A DNA stretch of 64,000 nt, from assembly GCA_036023115.1 (NCBI GenBank), contig JAYKKT010000090.1:30496501-30560500 (forward strand), in the 5' to 3' direction. Source of the stretch: Brasenia schreberi. Its lineage: Eukaryota; Streptophyta; Magnoliopsida; Nymphaeales; Cabombaceae. The translations under genes were made by a program, and so were the position numbers. The notes under the pieces were generated by a model. It saw only the letters and a program-made list of their open reading frames with translations, was not told where the DNA came from and searched no databases. Positions 29,683 through 45,758 of the stretch are shown here, in pieces; within the stretch, counting starts at the first letter, position 1, and the number at the start of each line of letters is the position of its first letter.

Positions 29683-31679
29683 AATAAATATTTATATCAA
29701 AGTTCTAAACAACACGTCAAAAATGGTGCGGGGCCCACCTAACAATAACCTCGAATGAAAGACTTTCTCAATCATTCAACACTTATCATACCATCTAAAA
29801 TAAAAATGCAGCTCTATCAAACTCCTACTCTGCTCCATGTGCCTTCGAAGTGCTAGCTTCAGGATGAGCTGTAAAACAATTGGGTGAGCTCCTATACATA
29901 GCTCAATAGAGAGGTTAAACATCTTTAAACAGAAATCATACTAAAAGCATGCATAGTTTCACAATCATTTCATACCAAAACACAGTTACCTTTAAATCAT
30001 GATATCAAATTCATACGTACACACACGCACACATCATTAGTTACGATAATTACAACCCATACTGTGTCTGCCTCAAAGGCCATGGGAGTTGTCTGGCCCT
30101 CCCTAACGTGACCTCGGTAACCCCGTCCATGACGGTAACCACGCCGACTCTCACGGCAGAGTGCCAGGGAACACACCCTGTATTCACCCCAAGCCGGATC
30201 GCCCGAGGGACCTACAAGTCTCTAGAGACTCCACACAAACCACACAAGTACGGCTCGTATATTCACACATCATTACATTTCTAAAACCAATTACAGTTCA
30301 TCACATTCACAAATCATATCCAAATCCATGAATAACCAAAATCAAACTCATATCCACACAATATTTAAACAATATTTAAATACCATGTTCATACAACACA
30401 TGCATATCAAAATATGCTCTTTATCAAACAGTGTCATAAACATGTGTTATTTGAGAAGCATATCAAATAACCCATAATTGCAAATAACATTTTACAAACA
30501 TCAATAAAACATTTATCAATCATGCACATTTAAATCTATCTAAAACAGTAAAATCACTTCTAGCATTGTTCTGTAAAAGAATGCATAATCCTCTACCTGA
30601 AGGAGCGCTAAGATCCGGTCCCCAAGCTGCTGGGCCACTCTTATCACCACCAAATCGTCTAATTTTAATATCTAAATAATTACAAATAATTAAAATATTA
30701 AAATTTATTTATGTATGAACCTAACAAAACAAACTGTATCTGAATCGGATCCCAAACCTCAATATGGATCCATTTAAGCTATTTGAGATTCAAATTGATA
30801 TCCAGATCCATATCTGATCCAAATGAGTGACACAATAGGTAGCTTGTGTCACTGTGTCAATACAGAACCTTGAACTACTGATATGAGTCTTGTTTATAAC
30901 CTACTAACCCATTTAAAGACATGACCCAAACTTGACCTGTTTCTGACACAGAACCTATTTTGACACAGAACTGGTTCTTAACATGCGACACGAGGACACG
31001 ACAAAAACTAGTGTTGATTCATGATATTTTAGACACGACACATAGTGTCCGACACGACAAGACACAAAAATGAGGGACATGCCCAAAAGGGCCGATTCCC
31101 ATGATTTTTCGGCGTCGATTTCGTCGGTTTTCGGCAACGATTAAGGTCGGCAAAGGTGACCCCCTCTTCTTCTACCTCCCCTCTTTCGACCAAGGCTAAG
31201 AACAACCATGGGCGGTGGCATTTCGCCGGAAAACGAAAGTGAAAAGAAAAAGTTGTAGAAAATAAAAAATCCGGCGAATCGGAACTGTTCCCCGGTCAAA
31301 TCGACACCACCGACTTACCTAACCTACCAAAACACTTAGTTCTACCTCAAATCTTCGATTCAAGCCCAAAATGATGATTTTCAACAAGTTTTTCTTCAAG
31401 AATCAGGAAGAAAAACGTAAATCTCAAAAAATAGGTGAACTCACCAGATTTCGGCCGATTCTTCCACGGTTTTTGGCTGGTTCGAGGCTGCCCCAAATCT
31501 GCCTGGAAATTTTCACTATGAACGCCTTTTTTAAAGGCCATTCATATTCCAAAACATAGTCTATGGTGCAGTAACAGACGTTACAGTTCTACCCTTTTTT
31601 GAAAATCCGTTTACTTTTCATGGTTCAGGTGCAGAAACCACTATGGACCCAACCGGTTGACGGGCGGGCCCAAGTAAAT

Positions 31680-32900
31680 GGAGAATGGTTCTTGGAGATC
31701 AATTTGAATTAGAACTGAAACAAAAGGCCTAATCTCAAGGATTAGGTCGTCCAACTTGACGAGAATGAAGCATGCCAAATGGAGCACGTTATTGTTTCGG
31801 TATTTTCCTGGACGTGGTATTCTCCATGTGTATTTAGTGTGGAAATTGCATGCAAGAAAGTATGAGACGCAAAAGAAAACTACGATACCATAAAACATGA
31901 AAATGCAGGAAACCAAAATAAATAATAAAAACAAACTGAAAATCCAAAAATTTCAATGATCTTGGTTTAATTTAGCATCAGCCATCCTAAATCCTGAAGC
32001 TCTAACTTATTTCCAAGTTTGTGAAATGCACAAACTTACACAACTTATGAAATTCTAGTGCCTCCCCCAGCACCCTCCTTTTCATTTAAAGAGTGGCCTT
32101 GTGCCGTAAGTAGGAGCCAAGGCCAAAAGCCGACTCAAATGCATGAAAACCACTTAGACTGTTTGGGATCCTGTTGTCAACCCAAGGATGACTAATAAGT
32201 AAACTGAGGTATCCTGAAGAAAACTAAATCTCTCGGGTTAAGCTAAAACAAGAAAGAGATGATCAAAGCATTGTTAGTCCAACCCTGTTGAGGTGGACCC
32301 AGATCAACAGGAATTGTTATTGGAGTTTAAATTGAAGTAGAAGTGAAACAAAAAGGTTTCGTCTTGAGGATGAGCTTTGTCCAACTCAATGAGAATGAGG
32401 CAGGCCATTTGGAACACATTCAGGTTTCAGTATTTTCCTTGATCTGGCACTTTTAGTGTCTATTAAAGCCAGAAATCACATGCAAGAAAGTATAAAATGA
32501 AAAAAAGAAAAGTAGGATACAAATAAAACAGGAAGTTGCAGGAAGTCAAAATCAAACAATGGTAAAGTAAATTAAAATAGCAGGAACACACTGAAGATCC
32601 AGAAATTTGAACACTCTTGTCTTGATTTCACCTAGCATCAGCCATCATAAATCCTGAAGCTCTGACTTATTTGGGATATGCTGAAAGTACACGTTTTTGA
32701 AATTCTTGTGCCCTAAGTAGAAGCCTAGGCCAAAATATGGCTTAAGTGCATGAGAACCACTGGACTGCTGAGGAAACATTTGACAACCCAAGGTATCAAC
32801 CGTGTAAATTGAGGTATCCTTCTGAAGAAAACTAAATCTCTAGGGTTAAGATAAACAAGAAAGAGATGGCCAAAGCATTCTTGGTCAGAGAGACTTTCCA
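31680..32900. repeat. Diverged tandem duplication, unit about 610 bp
   Basis: Copy 1 (about 31683-32275) and copy 2 (about 32295-32895) follow each other in the same order: GCATGCAAGAAAGTAT against ACATGCAAGAAAGTAT; a shared CATCAGCCATC-x-TAAATCCTGAAGCTCT; and near the end GAAAACTAAATCTCT with AAGAAAGAGATG. No coding potential is seen. They may be part of a larger repeat. Confidence 0.75.
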
Positions 32901-35900
32901 CATCTTTTTTTCAAAAAATATTAAAATTATCTCTCATCACTTTGTCTCTTTTTCTCATCACTATGTCTCTTTTTCATGCCCAATTTCAACATTTCTCTCT
33001 TCTCTCATCCATTTCCAGTATTTTTCCTCTTAAAAAAAAATTAACAAAAGAAGGAAAAAAATCAATAACAAAAAAAGAAAAATACAAAAAAGTAAAAAGA
33101 CAAAACAAAACACACCTATACCGTGTTTTGAGTCAAGAACTTGACTTCATTTTTCGTTTTGATCTTGATTGAAAATGAAATCAATATATCAAATAAACAA
33201 TAAAAAATATATCAAATCAATAAATACACCACCAAATCTCTCAAACCCTCTTTGAATGGTCTCCTTCTCTCTTTTTTCTTCCTTTTCCTCCTCATTTCTT
33301 CTTTTTTTCTTTCTTTTTTCGATCATACTCAAAACATTATGAGACCATGGATGGTTCAATATTGTGCATTGGATCGACTTTGAAGTCATAGATCATCATA
33401 AGATGGTATGAAATAACCGATACTAAGAAAAGAGCTCTAAAGGGAGAGATTCAGTAGGGGATCGAGATAATTTTTGAATTTTAGTAAGAGCAAAATCACA
33501 GTAAAAAAAGATGTATATATAGTAAAAAGGGTGTGTGTATATGAATTCTGCAAAGTATGTATTGCATGTTAAGCTCAAAGTGTAATATAAGTGTGGATGT
33601 ACTTTAGACAGATTTTTTAACACTCTTGGGATCATCCGATCTTGCTCATTTTCAGTTCATTCAACCAATTGAGGTTAAGATGAAAATATTATGCTCATCT
33701 CGCAAAGAACTTGGAGAGCTAGTTCAATAACATTTTAAACTTTTTCCTGCCTCATAGCTCCAAGCCAGTTGCTTCCTAGTTGTTGCATTATGTTGTGTGA
33801 GTATTATTAGGCAAGAACTCTATAGATTGGAGTTCTCATAGTGGTGTAATGCGGCGTGGAAGCCCACCAAAATAGGTGCATGCCAGTGCGCAGTGGAACT
33901 TGGCAAGGGATTATTCACCTCGTTCTGCTTGGATTTGAAATGAGCATAATTATGGTATTATTGGATTTTAACAATATGAAAGTTTTAAACAATCCAAGAA
34001 TTTGCCCCATTTCCAACTAGACATTGTTTTCATATGAACTAGTTGTAATTTTATAACAATTTGCCAGTTTTCTATTCATTTTGATAACCCACCTTGCACT
34101 AAACTAGGTAAATTCCACAAAGAGAAGGCCTCATTTCAAGAAAGTAGAGGTAAAAGACATGGCATACACAAAGAGTAAATGATACGACTTAGAATAAAAG
34201 CAAAATAATTGTATTGATAGTAGAAATGTGTGTAGCCCTCTATCACACTTATAGAATGCGAGACTCTTATTGAGTACCTACGAAATAAGTGTTCTTCATC
34301 ACATGCGAAGGCCCAAGACTCGATGGAAATTACCAATGTGTTCTCACGCAAAGGCAAAGGCTCAACATAACCATAGCAAAAATTTATTAGTAAAAGGTCT
34401 TTAAGTCACATTCTCCTCCACCTAAATACTTGACACCCTTGACAAGTTTAGAATTTAAAACTTGCTTAATTTGATGTTTTGTATGATAAAATAGCATAAT
34501 TAAATCATTCATTGTAGCAGTAGCAAGATGGTCCTTATTTCAAGGGCGTATTTTATGTTACATATTCGAATAACATAGCCACATTAAATCTAGAAAAACT
34601 GGAAAAGGACTGAGGAATGAAAGTAGTACCTGAACAGAAATGAAGTGAAATAGGAAATTTTAGAAAATGTCAACATTTTATGATTCCAAGATACATCATA
34701 ATCTCCATGCCCTCATCTAGGAAGGTATGAAAATTGGATCTTATAAGTTCCGATTCAAGGGAACCAAAATGGATTTAGAAGAGTCTAATTGAACAAATTT
34801 TGCTGTTATAATCGATGGGCTTAAATCAGGTTGAATTGGATCAAGCATTTTAGTTGGGATTAACGCAGGCCGTAGCTGTAACTGTTCTGGGTTAGATTGG
34901 GAAGGAGGTCTAGAATCAAATAAGTCTGGTTTCATTGGGATTAAAATGAACTAGTCTTACAATGGGCTGATCTAGGATGAAAATTGGTGAAATTTAGACC
35001 TGGATCAGTGGTGAGAATTTTGTTCAGATCCAATGAGTATCGTAACAGAGTCTGGTTTGAGATGAAAGGAAATTGGGTGGATACTCACTTCATTGTGGAG
35101 CAATTTGGAAAGAACCTAATGTAGGCATTTCTCCAACTGGTGCCGGCCAAGTCTTTCGTCGGCCAAGGCTAGTTCATGGCAAGTCGTCCGAGAAGCTTTG
35201 GTGGGCAGTTTGGATAGGTGATAGAGAATATAAAGAGGAAGAGGAAGAAGAAGAGAAGGGTATCTAGATTCCATAGGGGAAATGGAATTCGGGTTTTGCC
35301 AACCTGAAGGATGAATGATCTTCGAGTTTTCCCAAGCTTTGATTGAGAAGAATGCTTAATTCTAGGGTATTTGATTGATAGATATCAATTTCTTAAAGAA
35401 TAACAATTAGCTTACTTAATTCCTCAACAAAAGTGCTACTGAAGATGGATCTTTTTGTTTTCCAATTTTGATCCAATTACTAAAAAGAAGCAAAAAACAT
35501 TACAACATAATGTGGGTCCAAATGATACTTGGATCTGTTCAAACCTAGGATCAAGTTCGTCTGAATCAATTTTAAGGGGAAATAATGTTCAAAAGATGCA
35601 TGAATTTCAATGGAAAATTATGAAGATCTTAGGCAAGAATTGCTTTCATTCTAAGAAAATTATGAATTTCAAGTGCTGGAAAAATTACGCAGAAGCCTAG
35701 TTTTCTGTGTTCTGCATGCTTGAAGAGGAATAAATAAATAGAGTGCTAACTACATGAAAACATCGGAGCCCGGAGTATTTCTATGGATCGGTCATCGTCA
35801 TATTAGGTCTGATTCAGAAATCAAATGACTTTGATTTAATGTATCTGGAAGATCTCTTATATATGATTCATATACATATACAATCAAACCTATTTCTTGA

Positions 35901-36581
35901 TTTAGTTGCAATTTCATGATCAGCTTAGAAGCTGATGACATGGGTGAGTGGTTGAAGCAGCTTCCCATGCTAACCATCAAATTCACGCACAAGCTTTCTT
36001 TTTGAATGAGAATCTGTCACAGGTATTTGAAGTTAAAATCTCTTCATTTGAAGGCTTGAGAACTGCATAGGCACATTATATACTGTATGTCACTTTCGAA
36101 TTCCAATCAGTAATCATGCTTTGTTGTCTTTAAATGCAAGAAAATCAACAGAAAAATGAAATCTTTCGACTGTTCTTCATAGTGCAACACTAAATAAAGT
36201 GGCAGATCTATTAGAGTGAGATGCCCAGGCCACAAAATCTTTTCGATGGGTGAAACTATGTGGTGTAGTACATGAAGCTGCCTGTGCAACGAAACATTCG
36301 AATGGGTCCACTAGGTTTCCCAACACAATGATCTTGCTGCTCACGCATACACAACCTTACAGAACATGCCCTTTTCTCGTTTCTTCCATCTTGTTCCATT
36401 ATGTCAAGCTCCATTTTCACATTTTGGTTGTTGTCTATTGATATTAATAAGGTTCACAGCTTTAGTTAGTACACATTTGTAACAATGTGTGTGTTGATGA
36501 GACGAGGAAAAGCTCTAAGAGCAAACTCAAAACAATGATAATAAACGTTAGAAACAAAAGAGTTTTAACTCTTTTTTCCTT
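32901..36581. other. Intergenic, no gene recognised
   Basis: AT-rich DNA with a poly-A/T-rich stretch (33020-33110) and a pyrimidine-rich stretch (33255-33320). Short open frames lack domains and neighbours. No supported gene. Confidence 0.5.
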
Positions 36582-36641
36582 TGTTACAGAGGTTGAAGCC
36601 GTTCACCCATTGAGAATCGAATTCACCGCGTGAGCTCTCTT
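36582..36641 (-). repeat. SINE fragment
   Basis: On the minus strand GAGCTCACGCGG (A-box-like) and GAATTCGATTCTC (B-box-like) are followed by CCTCTGTAACAAAGG, the family end. It is short and diverged. Confidence 0.45.
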
Positions 36642-38154
36642 AATTATAATATGTAGAATGCATGTTCAATTTCTCAACTAGAATAAATGTTACAAAGTTA
36701 AAATTGCTACGCATTGTACAACTCTCAACGAGGAGAGTTTAAGCACTTAAAATAATATTTTAACAAGAAAGAATGTTGAGGACATGAAAGCAGAGAATTA
36801 GCAGGTTGGTTAAAATAAAGAGGTACATCCTATAATTTTCTTTGTAAGATACTACAAAAAATAAAAGGTAAATACCATGAGGCAATTTCGACGCCTTATA
36901 GTATGAACTTTTTGTCTGCCATTTTTAACATATGAGGATATTCATAGTAAAAACAAAATATTGAGATTGATGTATTTAGAGAAATAGTTGTTATTAGAAA
37001 CATGTTCACCCATATTGAGATTGATCTATTTAGAGAAATAGTTATTATTAAAAACATATTTATCCATTGCTTTTGAGTAACTTTAGTGTAATAAAAATAT
37101 CCTTTATAGTTTTCAAAGCTTCTTAAAATTTTAAAAATTATACTTACACCGCTCAAAAATATTGAGTGGACAGTCTTAGTATAGATACGCCACCGACTGG
37201 CTGCCCGGAACCCAGTGCCCACAAGTCTGATTCAAAGTGTGCGTGAAATACAGAATTTCTTAGATGAAATGAAGGAAAGAAACCGAGGAAATACGTATTC
37301 TGTGCTTTAGGAGATCTCACTTAGAAGTGGGTTGGCAGGACGCAAAACTAGCCAGATGGGTCCAACCCAAACCGATGTAGCTCAACACGAATTTGTTCTT
37401 GTGACGCACAATTTTCAAATAATAAAAAATAAAGACATTAGACTCCGGCAATTTCGGGGTGCACATGCAGGAGCGTGCACACACAAGCACGCTCTCATAT
37501 TTATTTATTTCTGGTTTAGTGAGAGTAGCTACGACGAAACCGGGTCGGAAAGTGCGCACGGCTTCTTTTTTCTTTTCCACTTGTTTGACCAATGTGGAAG
37601 GAACCTCTTCTCTCAAAGTTGAGTGCCCAACAGCTTCCTTTCTATTCCAGCATTATCAAAGTTGAGAGTTGTTGGAACAATGACGCAGTTGACCATAATC
37701 TCTAACAAGTTGTTGGTAGGCCCGGATCTAGACCCGACCCTTAAAATCCATGGGCCCCAACATCAGATCCACTGGGTCTGGGCCTCATACATTATCTTGG
37801 ATAAGGACGAATTGTTGCCACAAATCAATCCAGCTCTTAGCTACAAGCCTTTGAGAGAAAAAGTTTCGTAATTGTCACAAATTTCTTAAGCACCATATTA
37901 TCATCTTGATAGAAATTCTTGCAGTAAATCAAACTTTTTGTCATGTATTTATCGAGAAAAATGTCTTCATCATTGAAATTATTGTGTTTTTCTTTGGCTT
38001 TTAAAATTGAGAATATATTAATGAACCCCACAAACCACGATTCTATTTTTAACTTAAAATGCTAATGTATATGATACATGATGGCGCGAGCGGTGAACCT
38101 ATTATTGAGCAAGGTGAAGCAGCTATCTCACTTGAAATTAACGCCAATAAAGTA
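36642..38154. other. Intergenic, no gene recognised
   Basis: No gene is supported. A pair of diverged segments around TTGAGATTGAT-x-TATTTAGAGAAATAG occurs at 36960 and 37016. Confidence 0.5.
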
Positions 38155-38379
38155 TACATGACTGGTTCTGGGTAAACAAGAATCAGGAACTGGAACTGAA
38201 CGGGGATTGAGCTGGTTTTGGTTATAGTTCAGAACCATCAATTCCGGTTCTGGTTCCGCAGAAGGTGGAGCCAGAACCAAACCGGGTGGTCCTCCATTAT
38301 GGATATAGTTTGATTGCTTCTGGTTCTAGCTGGTTCCTTACCCAATTCGGTTCAACTTGAAACCACTGGGCCATGTCTA
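38155..38379. mobile_element. GGTTC/GAACC-rich MITE-like element
   Basis: It starts TACATGACTGGTTC and ends in the reverse complement of TAGACATGGCCCAGT, with a dense ggttc/gaacc interior. Same family as 9179-9517 and 19878-20199, but shorter. Confidence 0.5.
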
Positions 38380-39256
38380 CCATAAGGCTGGCTTGTCTTA
38401 GTTTTGGTTAGAAGAGATAAGTGAACAAATATATCTTAACATCCCAAGTTCTTTTCACATTTTCAGTACCCAAATTGAATGATAACTGCATCTTTCAGCA
38501 TGTTGCTGTAAACTCCATTATGAATCCTCTAATGAATACAGGTCCCACTTAACGTTGGCGAATACGATCTATCCAAAAGAAAGTATTTTATACGTGCTCT
38601 GTACCAAAAAAGGTATTTTATGCATGCCATAATACATGATTGTCCGGTGAGCAAGGCGTCCATCGTCACTGTCACATCAGGAGTAGCTGTAATCCAATTT
38701 ATCATCTATCTTCGGCCTCCCCATTGAACAAAAAAGGAAATTATGCGTAATAAATCTTTATCTGATTTTAATAGTGTGAATATTATTCTCACAAAGAATA
38801 AAAAAATTGTTTAAAAGAACATAATAAACAGAAAAAGAAAAATGGTGTTGATCTGAAATTGTCGAATTGTCACCCTGTGTTCCTAACAGATCCAGTAATC
38901 CCCAACAACTGTCACCTTCTTTATTTGTTTGGTGGGCCTTCATGATCGATCCTCCGTGTGAAAAGAATAACATTACAAAGCATCTGTACCCACTTCAATT
39001 CGTTCGCTTGGTAAACTTTAGCGTCAAAAACAGACGTCCCGTTCATTAATCATCTTCCTGTTCTGACTGCGTTCAGCATCAACTTTGAATCATTCAAACA
39101 ATTGAAAAGTTAAACAGTGATTCGGTTTGTCTTACCTTTCATCCTCATCTTCCCTTCCATCTCCAATAATTCCGCCCGTCGAAAGATCTTCAAGATCTTG
39201 ATGCAGCTTTTTTGTTCCAACAAGAGATTTCAGGAAGAACTCACGCATGACCGGTG

Positions 39257-40785
<1,529 letters not shown>

Positions 40786-41157
40786 AAATTGAGTTCTGGG
40801 TGAAGGCATAGCTGTATATCCTTACTACTGACGATTTGAATTTATGAAGACAGTAAGCCACAAAGAATCCATTAACCCCGTAGATTATCTATTTCGGGAT
40901 CAAATTGCTTGTTTAATACAGAGGGCTGCATCACAGGCAAGAAGTTGTGTTTTGGATTCGGAGATCAGATGGATCAAGTGATAACAGGTCGCGTCATATG
41001 GATCTCCAACTGGTTTGTTTGTCATATTCAATCTGCGCCGAGCATTTCGGATGATGGACGGCTCTCAGCTTGTTGGCTGGAATTGGTGTGAAAAGGCAAT
41101 CCTCAGTGAAGAACAGGCATGCATGCTTTGTGCCCGGATGGATTTTCAACATGCATG

Positions 41158-41308
41158 AGTCGTCGACAATGATCTAGTTTATGTTGAGTTAACTGCTAAC
41201 ATGACACACAATAGAGCTATAACAAAGAATCGATGTAGCCGACCCCGTCTAGTATGAAAAAAGCCTTAATTATTGTTGTTGTTGTTGTTGTACGAGTCGT
41301 CGACAATG
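41158..41308 (+). mobile_element. 5'-truncated LINE 3' end with 15-bp TSD
   Basis: An insertion of about 121 bp (41173-41293) ending in a (TTG)n tail is bordered by identical 15-bp repeats GAGTCGTCGACAATG (41158-41172 and 41294-41308). Its sequence, TTGAGTTAACT then ACAAAGAATCGATGTAGCCGACC and GTTGTTGTTG, parallels the 3' end of the LINE in the intron at 56870-58771. It lies 370 bp past the stop codon of the 39-kb peroxidase. Confidence 0.85.
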
Positions 41309-41579
41309 GGTGAGATCGAGTTCAAATTTGTTTGCCTTTAGTGACTTGACTGGTTTGTTGATTCAACTATCAAATAGTGCCAAATTTTGTGATTCCATTA
41401 ATTTAAGCAAATTAATCATCTTTCTCTTTTCAGTTTTGTAGAACTATAAATATTTTAATGTGTTCTTGCTATTTCTGCTTCCCGTTTTGCTTGAGTTGTT
41501 CTTACAGTTCCGATCAATATGAGTTTGGTTTAAACATAATCGTGCATAATGCATTCACAAAAAATGTATCTTCTGTTGC

Positions 41580-41703
<124 letters not shown>

Positions 41704-42089
41704 TAGACTCCCGCTTACTAGATGTTTTTTGATAATGTGGATGGTTTAGCTTTTCTATTAGATTGTTCGTATTAAAAAAAATAATAATAATAATAAAAAT
41801 ATGTTTTATACTTTTTACTTTTTAAAAAAGTAATGTTTACTTTTTCTGTTTCTAATTAAACCGTACCATTCACATAAATAAAAGGTCCAAATTATTAAGA
41901 AAAATCTAGCAGAGTCTAGCTATTGCTTAAACCACATGAATGAAGTCGCATTGATTGTTCCATAACTGCATAAATGGTATTGCAAAATAATATATAATTT
42001 TATATCTACTGCTTCCCAACGATACGTTGACCAACAATCAATTGAGAGATAGGGTGGTTGGTTTCCTCCAACAATTCTTCGTTAAACAA

Positions 42090-42460
42090 ATTGGCTTGTT
42101 CTCAGCTCATTCATGTGTTTGGTTCAGGGCCTTAACTGAGCCGAACAAAAGCTGTTCTCGGCTCATTGTAAGCTCGTTAACATTGTGAAATTGGTTTTCC
42201 AATAGTTATAATTGATCATTTATAGCTGTAGTGTACATATTTCTCTAGGCAACCCGAGGAACACGAACACAAGTATAACGACCTGAAATATGAGTTCAAA
42301 CAAGTATAAACGAGTTGAAAACTTGGCTCGTAGTATAATAACAAATATCTGGAAAAAAGGTTTGAACACAAAATCTTCGCAAGCATATGAGCACGAGCCG
42401 ATTTGCTCAGAAACGAGCCGAACACGAACATCCCATGTTTCGTTCATTTGGCTCATTTAC
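42090..42460. repeat. GAGCC/GCTCG-rich interspersed repeat
   Basis: Words such as ggctcat, gagccga, gctcgtt and cacgaac are dense on both strands, as at 8430-8665. Termini are not clear. Confidence 0.35.
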
Positions 42461-42671
42461 AGTTGTAGTCTTAAGGCATTATAATATCGCGATATCAATG
42501 TCCTATATTTTCATAAAGATGTGCCTCCTATCACTAAGTTTCTTCGATATTGAAGTTCTTTTCATTTATTCACTGAAAACAAATAAAATTTATGTAAATA
42601 ATCACTGTAATTTGCACTATGCAGCTTGAAAGTAAGGGATTGTAGCAAATGTTAAAACTACGTGCCCTACT

Positions 42672-43004
42672 TAGACTTGAGCATATCCAACCCGGCCCTA
42701 CAGGTCGAACTGAACCTGAACTAACTGTGGAACCAGCTGAAACTGGAACCGGAATCGGGAACCCTATTGTTCAGTTCCTGTCCTACTTATAAGAGAACTG
42801 AACCTGAACCAGAACCAGAACTACATACAGTGGTTCAGAATCAATGATCCCATATAGTTTTTGGTTCCGGTTTTAAAATTTCACAATATTTTTTCAAATA
42901 AAACTGGAATCTGGAACCCAATCTGAAACACAGAACCAGAACTAATGGAGCTGGAAAAGAACCGGATCTGGAATTAGCGAGGTCCCGGAAAGGTCTACCC
43001 CTAC
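42672..43004. mobile_element. GGTTC/GAACC-rich repeat, weak MITE-like copy
   Basis: The segment runs from TAGACTTGAGCATATCC to AAAGGTCTACCCCTACC and is dense in gaacc, ggttc and ccgg words like the clearer copies elsewhere. The end match is poor. Confidence 0.35.
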
Positions 43005-43090
43005 CTCAGGGAATGCCAACCAACCAGGAAACAGGGGACCTGGCTAAATAAAAACTGCAAAAACAACTCCCTATAAAAACCTCTCAAACG

Positions 43091-43210
43091 CACCCAGAGC
43101 GTTGGCTCAACGGTGGGACGCTCTATCTACGATGCTGCTGGGTGGGGAGTTCGACTCCCAGAGGGTTTATGTGTGGGTGTGCGTCTTAGGGTTCGGCTTC
43201 CTCTTGTAAC
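43091..43210 (+). repeat. tRNA-derived SINE, best-preserved copy
   Basis: A box TGGCTCAACGG (43113-43123) fits TRGYNNARNNGG. B box GAGTTCGACTCC (43147-43158) fits the polymerase III consensus. After the tRNA-like head come TGTGTGGGTGTGCGTCTTAGG and the end CCTCTTGTAAC. It matches the minus-strand copy at 19483-19612. Confidence 0.75.
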
Positions 43211-43375
43211 ACAACACCCCCACCCTCTCAGACAGTAATTCAACCCTGCGTCCATTTTACAAGACAAGTTTGTAAAAGGAAAACAAGAGGACGTTCTTGG
43301 AAAAGATTAAGTGCCCTATATGTTCTCATTTAATTGCTTTCTCCATTTGTCTTTGTAATTCCATTTTAGTATTTA

Positions 43376-43409
<34 letters not shown>

Positions 43410-44007
43410 CATATATTTCGCATGTCTCATTCTACTTCTTAGAAGCAAGTTGAGGTTAGGCGAGTATCGAATTCATGATTTGAGTGGACGCATAGCCAGG
43501 AGGAGACCAGTGCCTCTTGCTGCAACAATAAGCACGCCATCTCTGTCAATGACATTTCCTCGTTCTCAGACACACTGAATATTTTCTTTTTAAGGAAAGA
43601 GCATCCTATTCTGAATCAACAAGCATGATTTATTAAAGAAATCTACAAAGATATGATACGGGTCTCTGCTTTACTAAGAGAAGGGGGAGGCAACAACAAT
43701 CCTCATTGCTAAAGAAGGATCATTAAATGCCCGAATTAGCGCCTAGGTTGTAAGATCTTCATTTGTTGCCTGCCAAAATAAGGAACCATGTCAGCTGTCG
43801 CTGTATATATCTTCCGTTATTCTTAACATCGGTTCCCCGTAATTAAGGCAAGATCAAAGATGATTCCCGTCGATGGTCGGACGCTCTTAACGGAATCAAC
43901 CCCAAGATAACTTTATTTCCTTATTAGAAGATTCATTGTCCACCAATTAAGGGCCTAGATTAAAAGATTTGCATATGTAGTTTACGCATTCGCCGCTGAA
44001 CGCAGCC
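43211..44007. other. Intergenic, no gene recognised
   Basis: This holds a CA microsatellite (43379-43402) and no supportable gene. The last part may be old 5' flank of the peroxidase relic that follows. Confidence 0.5.
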
Positions 44008-44124
44008 ATGGCTTAGAGTTTGGTGTTGATGATGTTGGTGGCAAAATTCGTTCCGGATTCGCCGGGACTTTCGCCGGACTTCTACGGAAAAACGTGCCCT
44101 AAATTGATTGGAGAGTAGTGCCAG
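44008..44124 (+). pseudogene. Peroxidase exon-1 relic
   Basis: From ATG at 44008 the frame gives a signal-peptide-like stretch and then GLSPDFYGKTCPK, the mature N-terminus of class III peroxidases; compare [13 protein letters not shown] of the gene at 39257. The third codon is TAG and a second stop follows at GE*CQ, after which similarity ends. Even the bases just before the ATG (GCAGCC) match the 39-kb gene. The catalytic RLHFHDCF block and later exons are not present nearby. Confidence 0.8.
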
Positions 44125-44306
44125 GTACCGAGAGCGTATAATATTCTTGTTATAAACACCAAACTATAAGCCCCACTCTTGTTAAGGAGTGAAAGAATGT
44201 CACCTTATTTTGGAAGAAGTGAAGACCTCCCCTAAGAGAGCCGTGCATGCATTGTTACATTCGTCAACCATCATTGGTGTGAGTCAGTGTGGCTGCATGT
44301 ACTAAG

Positions 44307-45758
<1,452 letters not shown>

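Larger units (their letters stand above)
26725..31600 (-). mobile_element. Gypsy-type LTR, minus orientation, interrupted by a Copia element
   Basis: The tip (26725-26783) begins TGTCACACCCGC and matches, base for base with few changes, the reverse complement of the end of the LTR at 45759-47866. The match resumes at 29644 and can be followed to about 31500-31600. Between them lies an inserted Copia element, and about 40 bp of the LTR is missing at the junction. The outer boundary near 31.6 kb is not sharp because the promoter ends of the two copies have diverged. No Gypsy gag-pol was seen beside it, so a solo or remnant LTR is likely. Confidence 0.65.

Noticed and set aside
43091..43210. Possible tRNA gene (good A and B boxes), also at 18145-18240 and 19483-19612
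   Set aside because: No acceptor stem or cloverleaf folds, and several copies share a non-tRNA body and end, as expected for SINEs.
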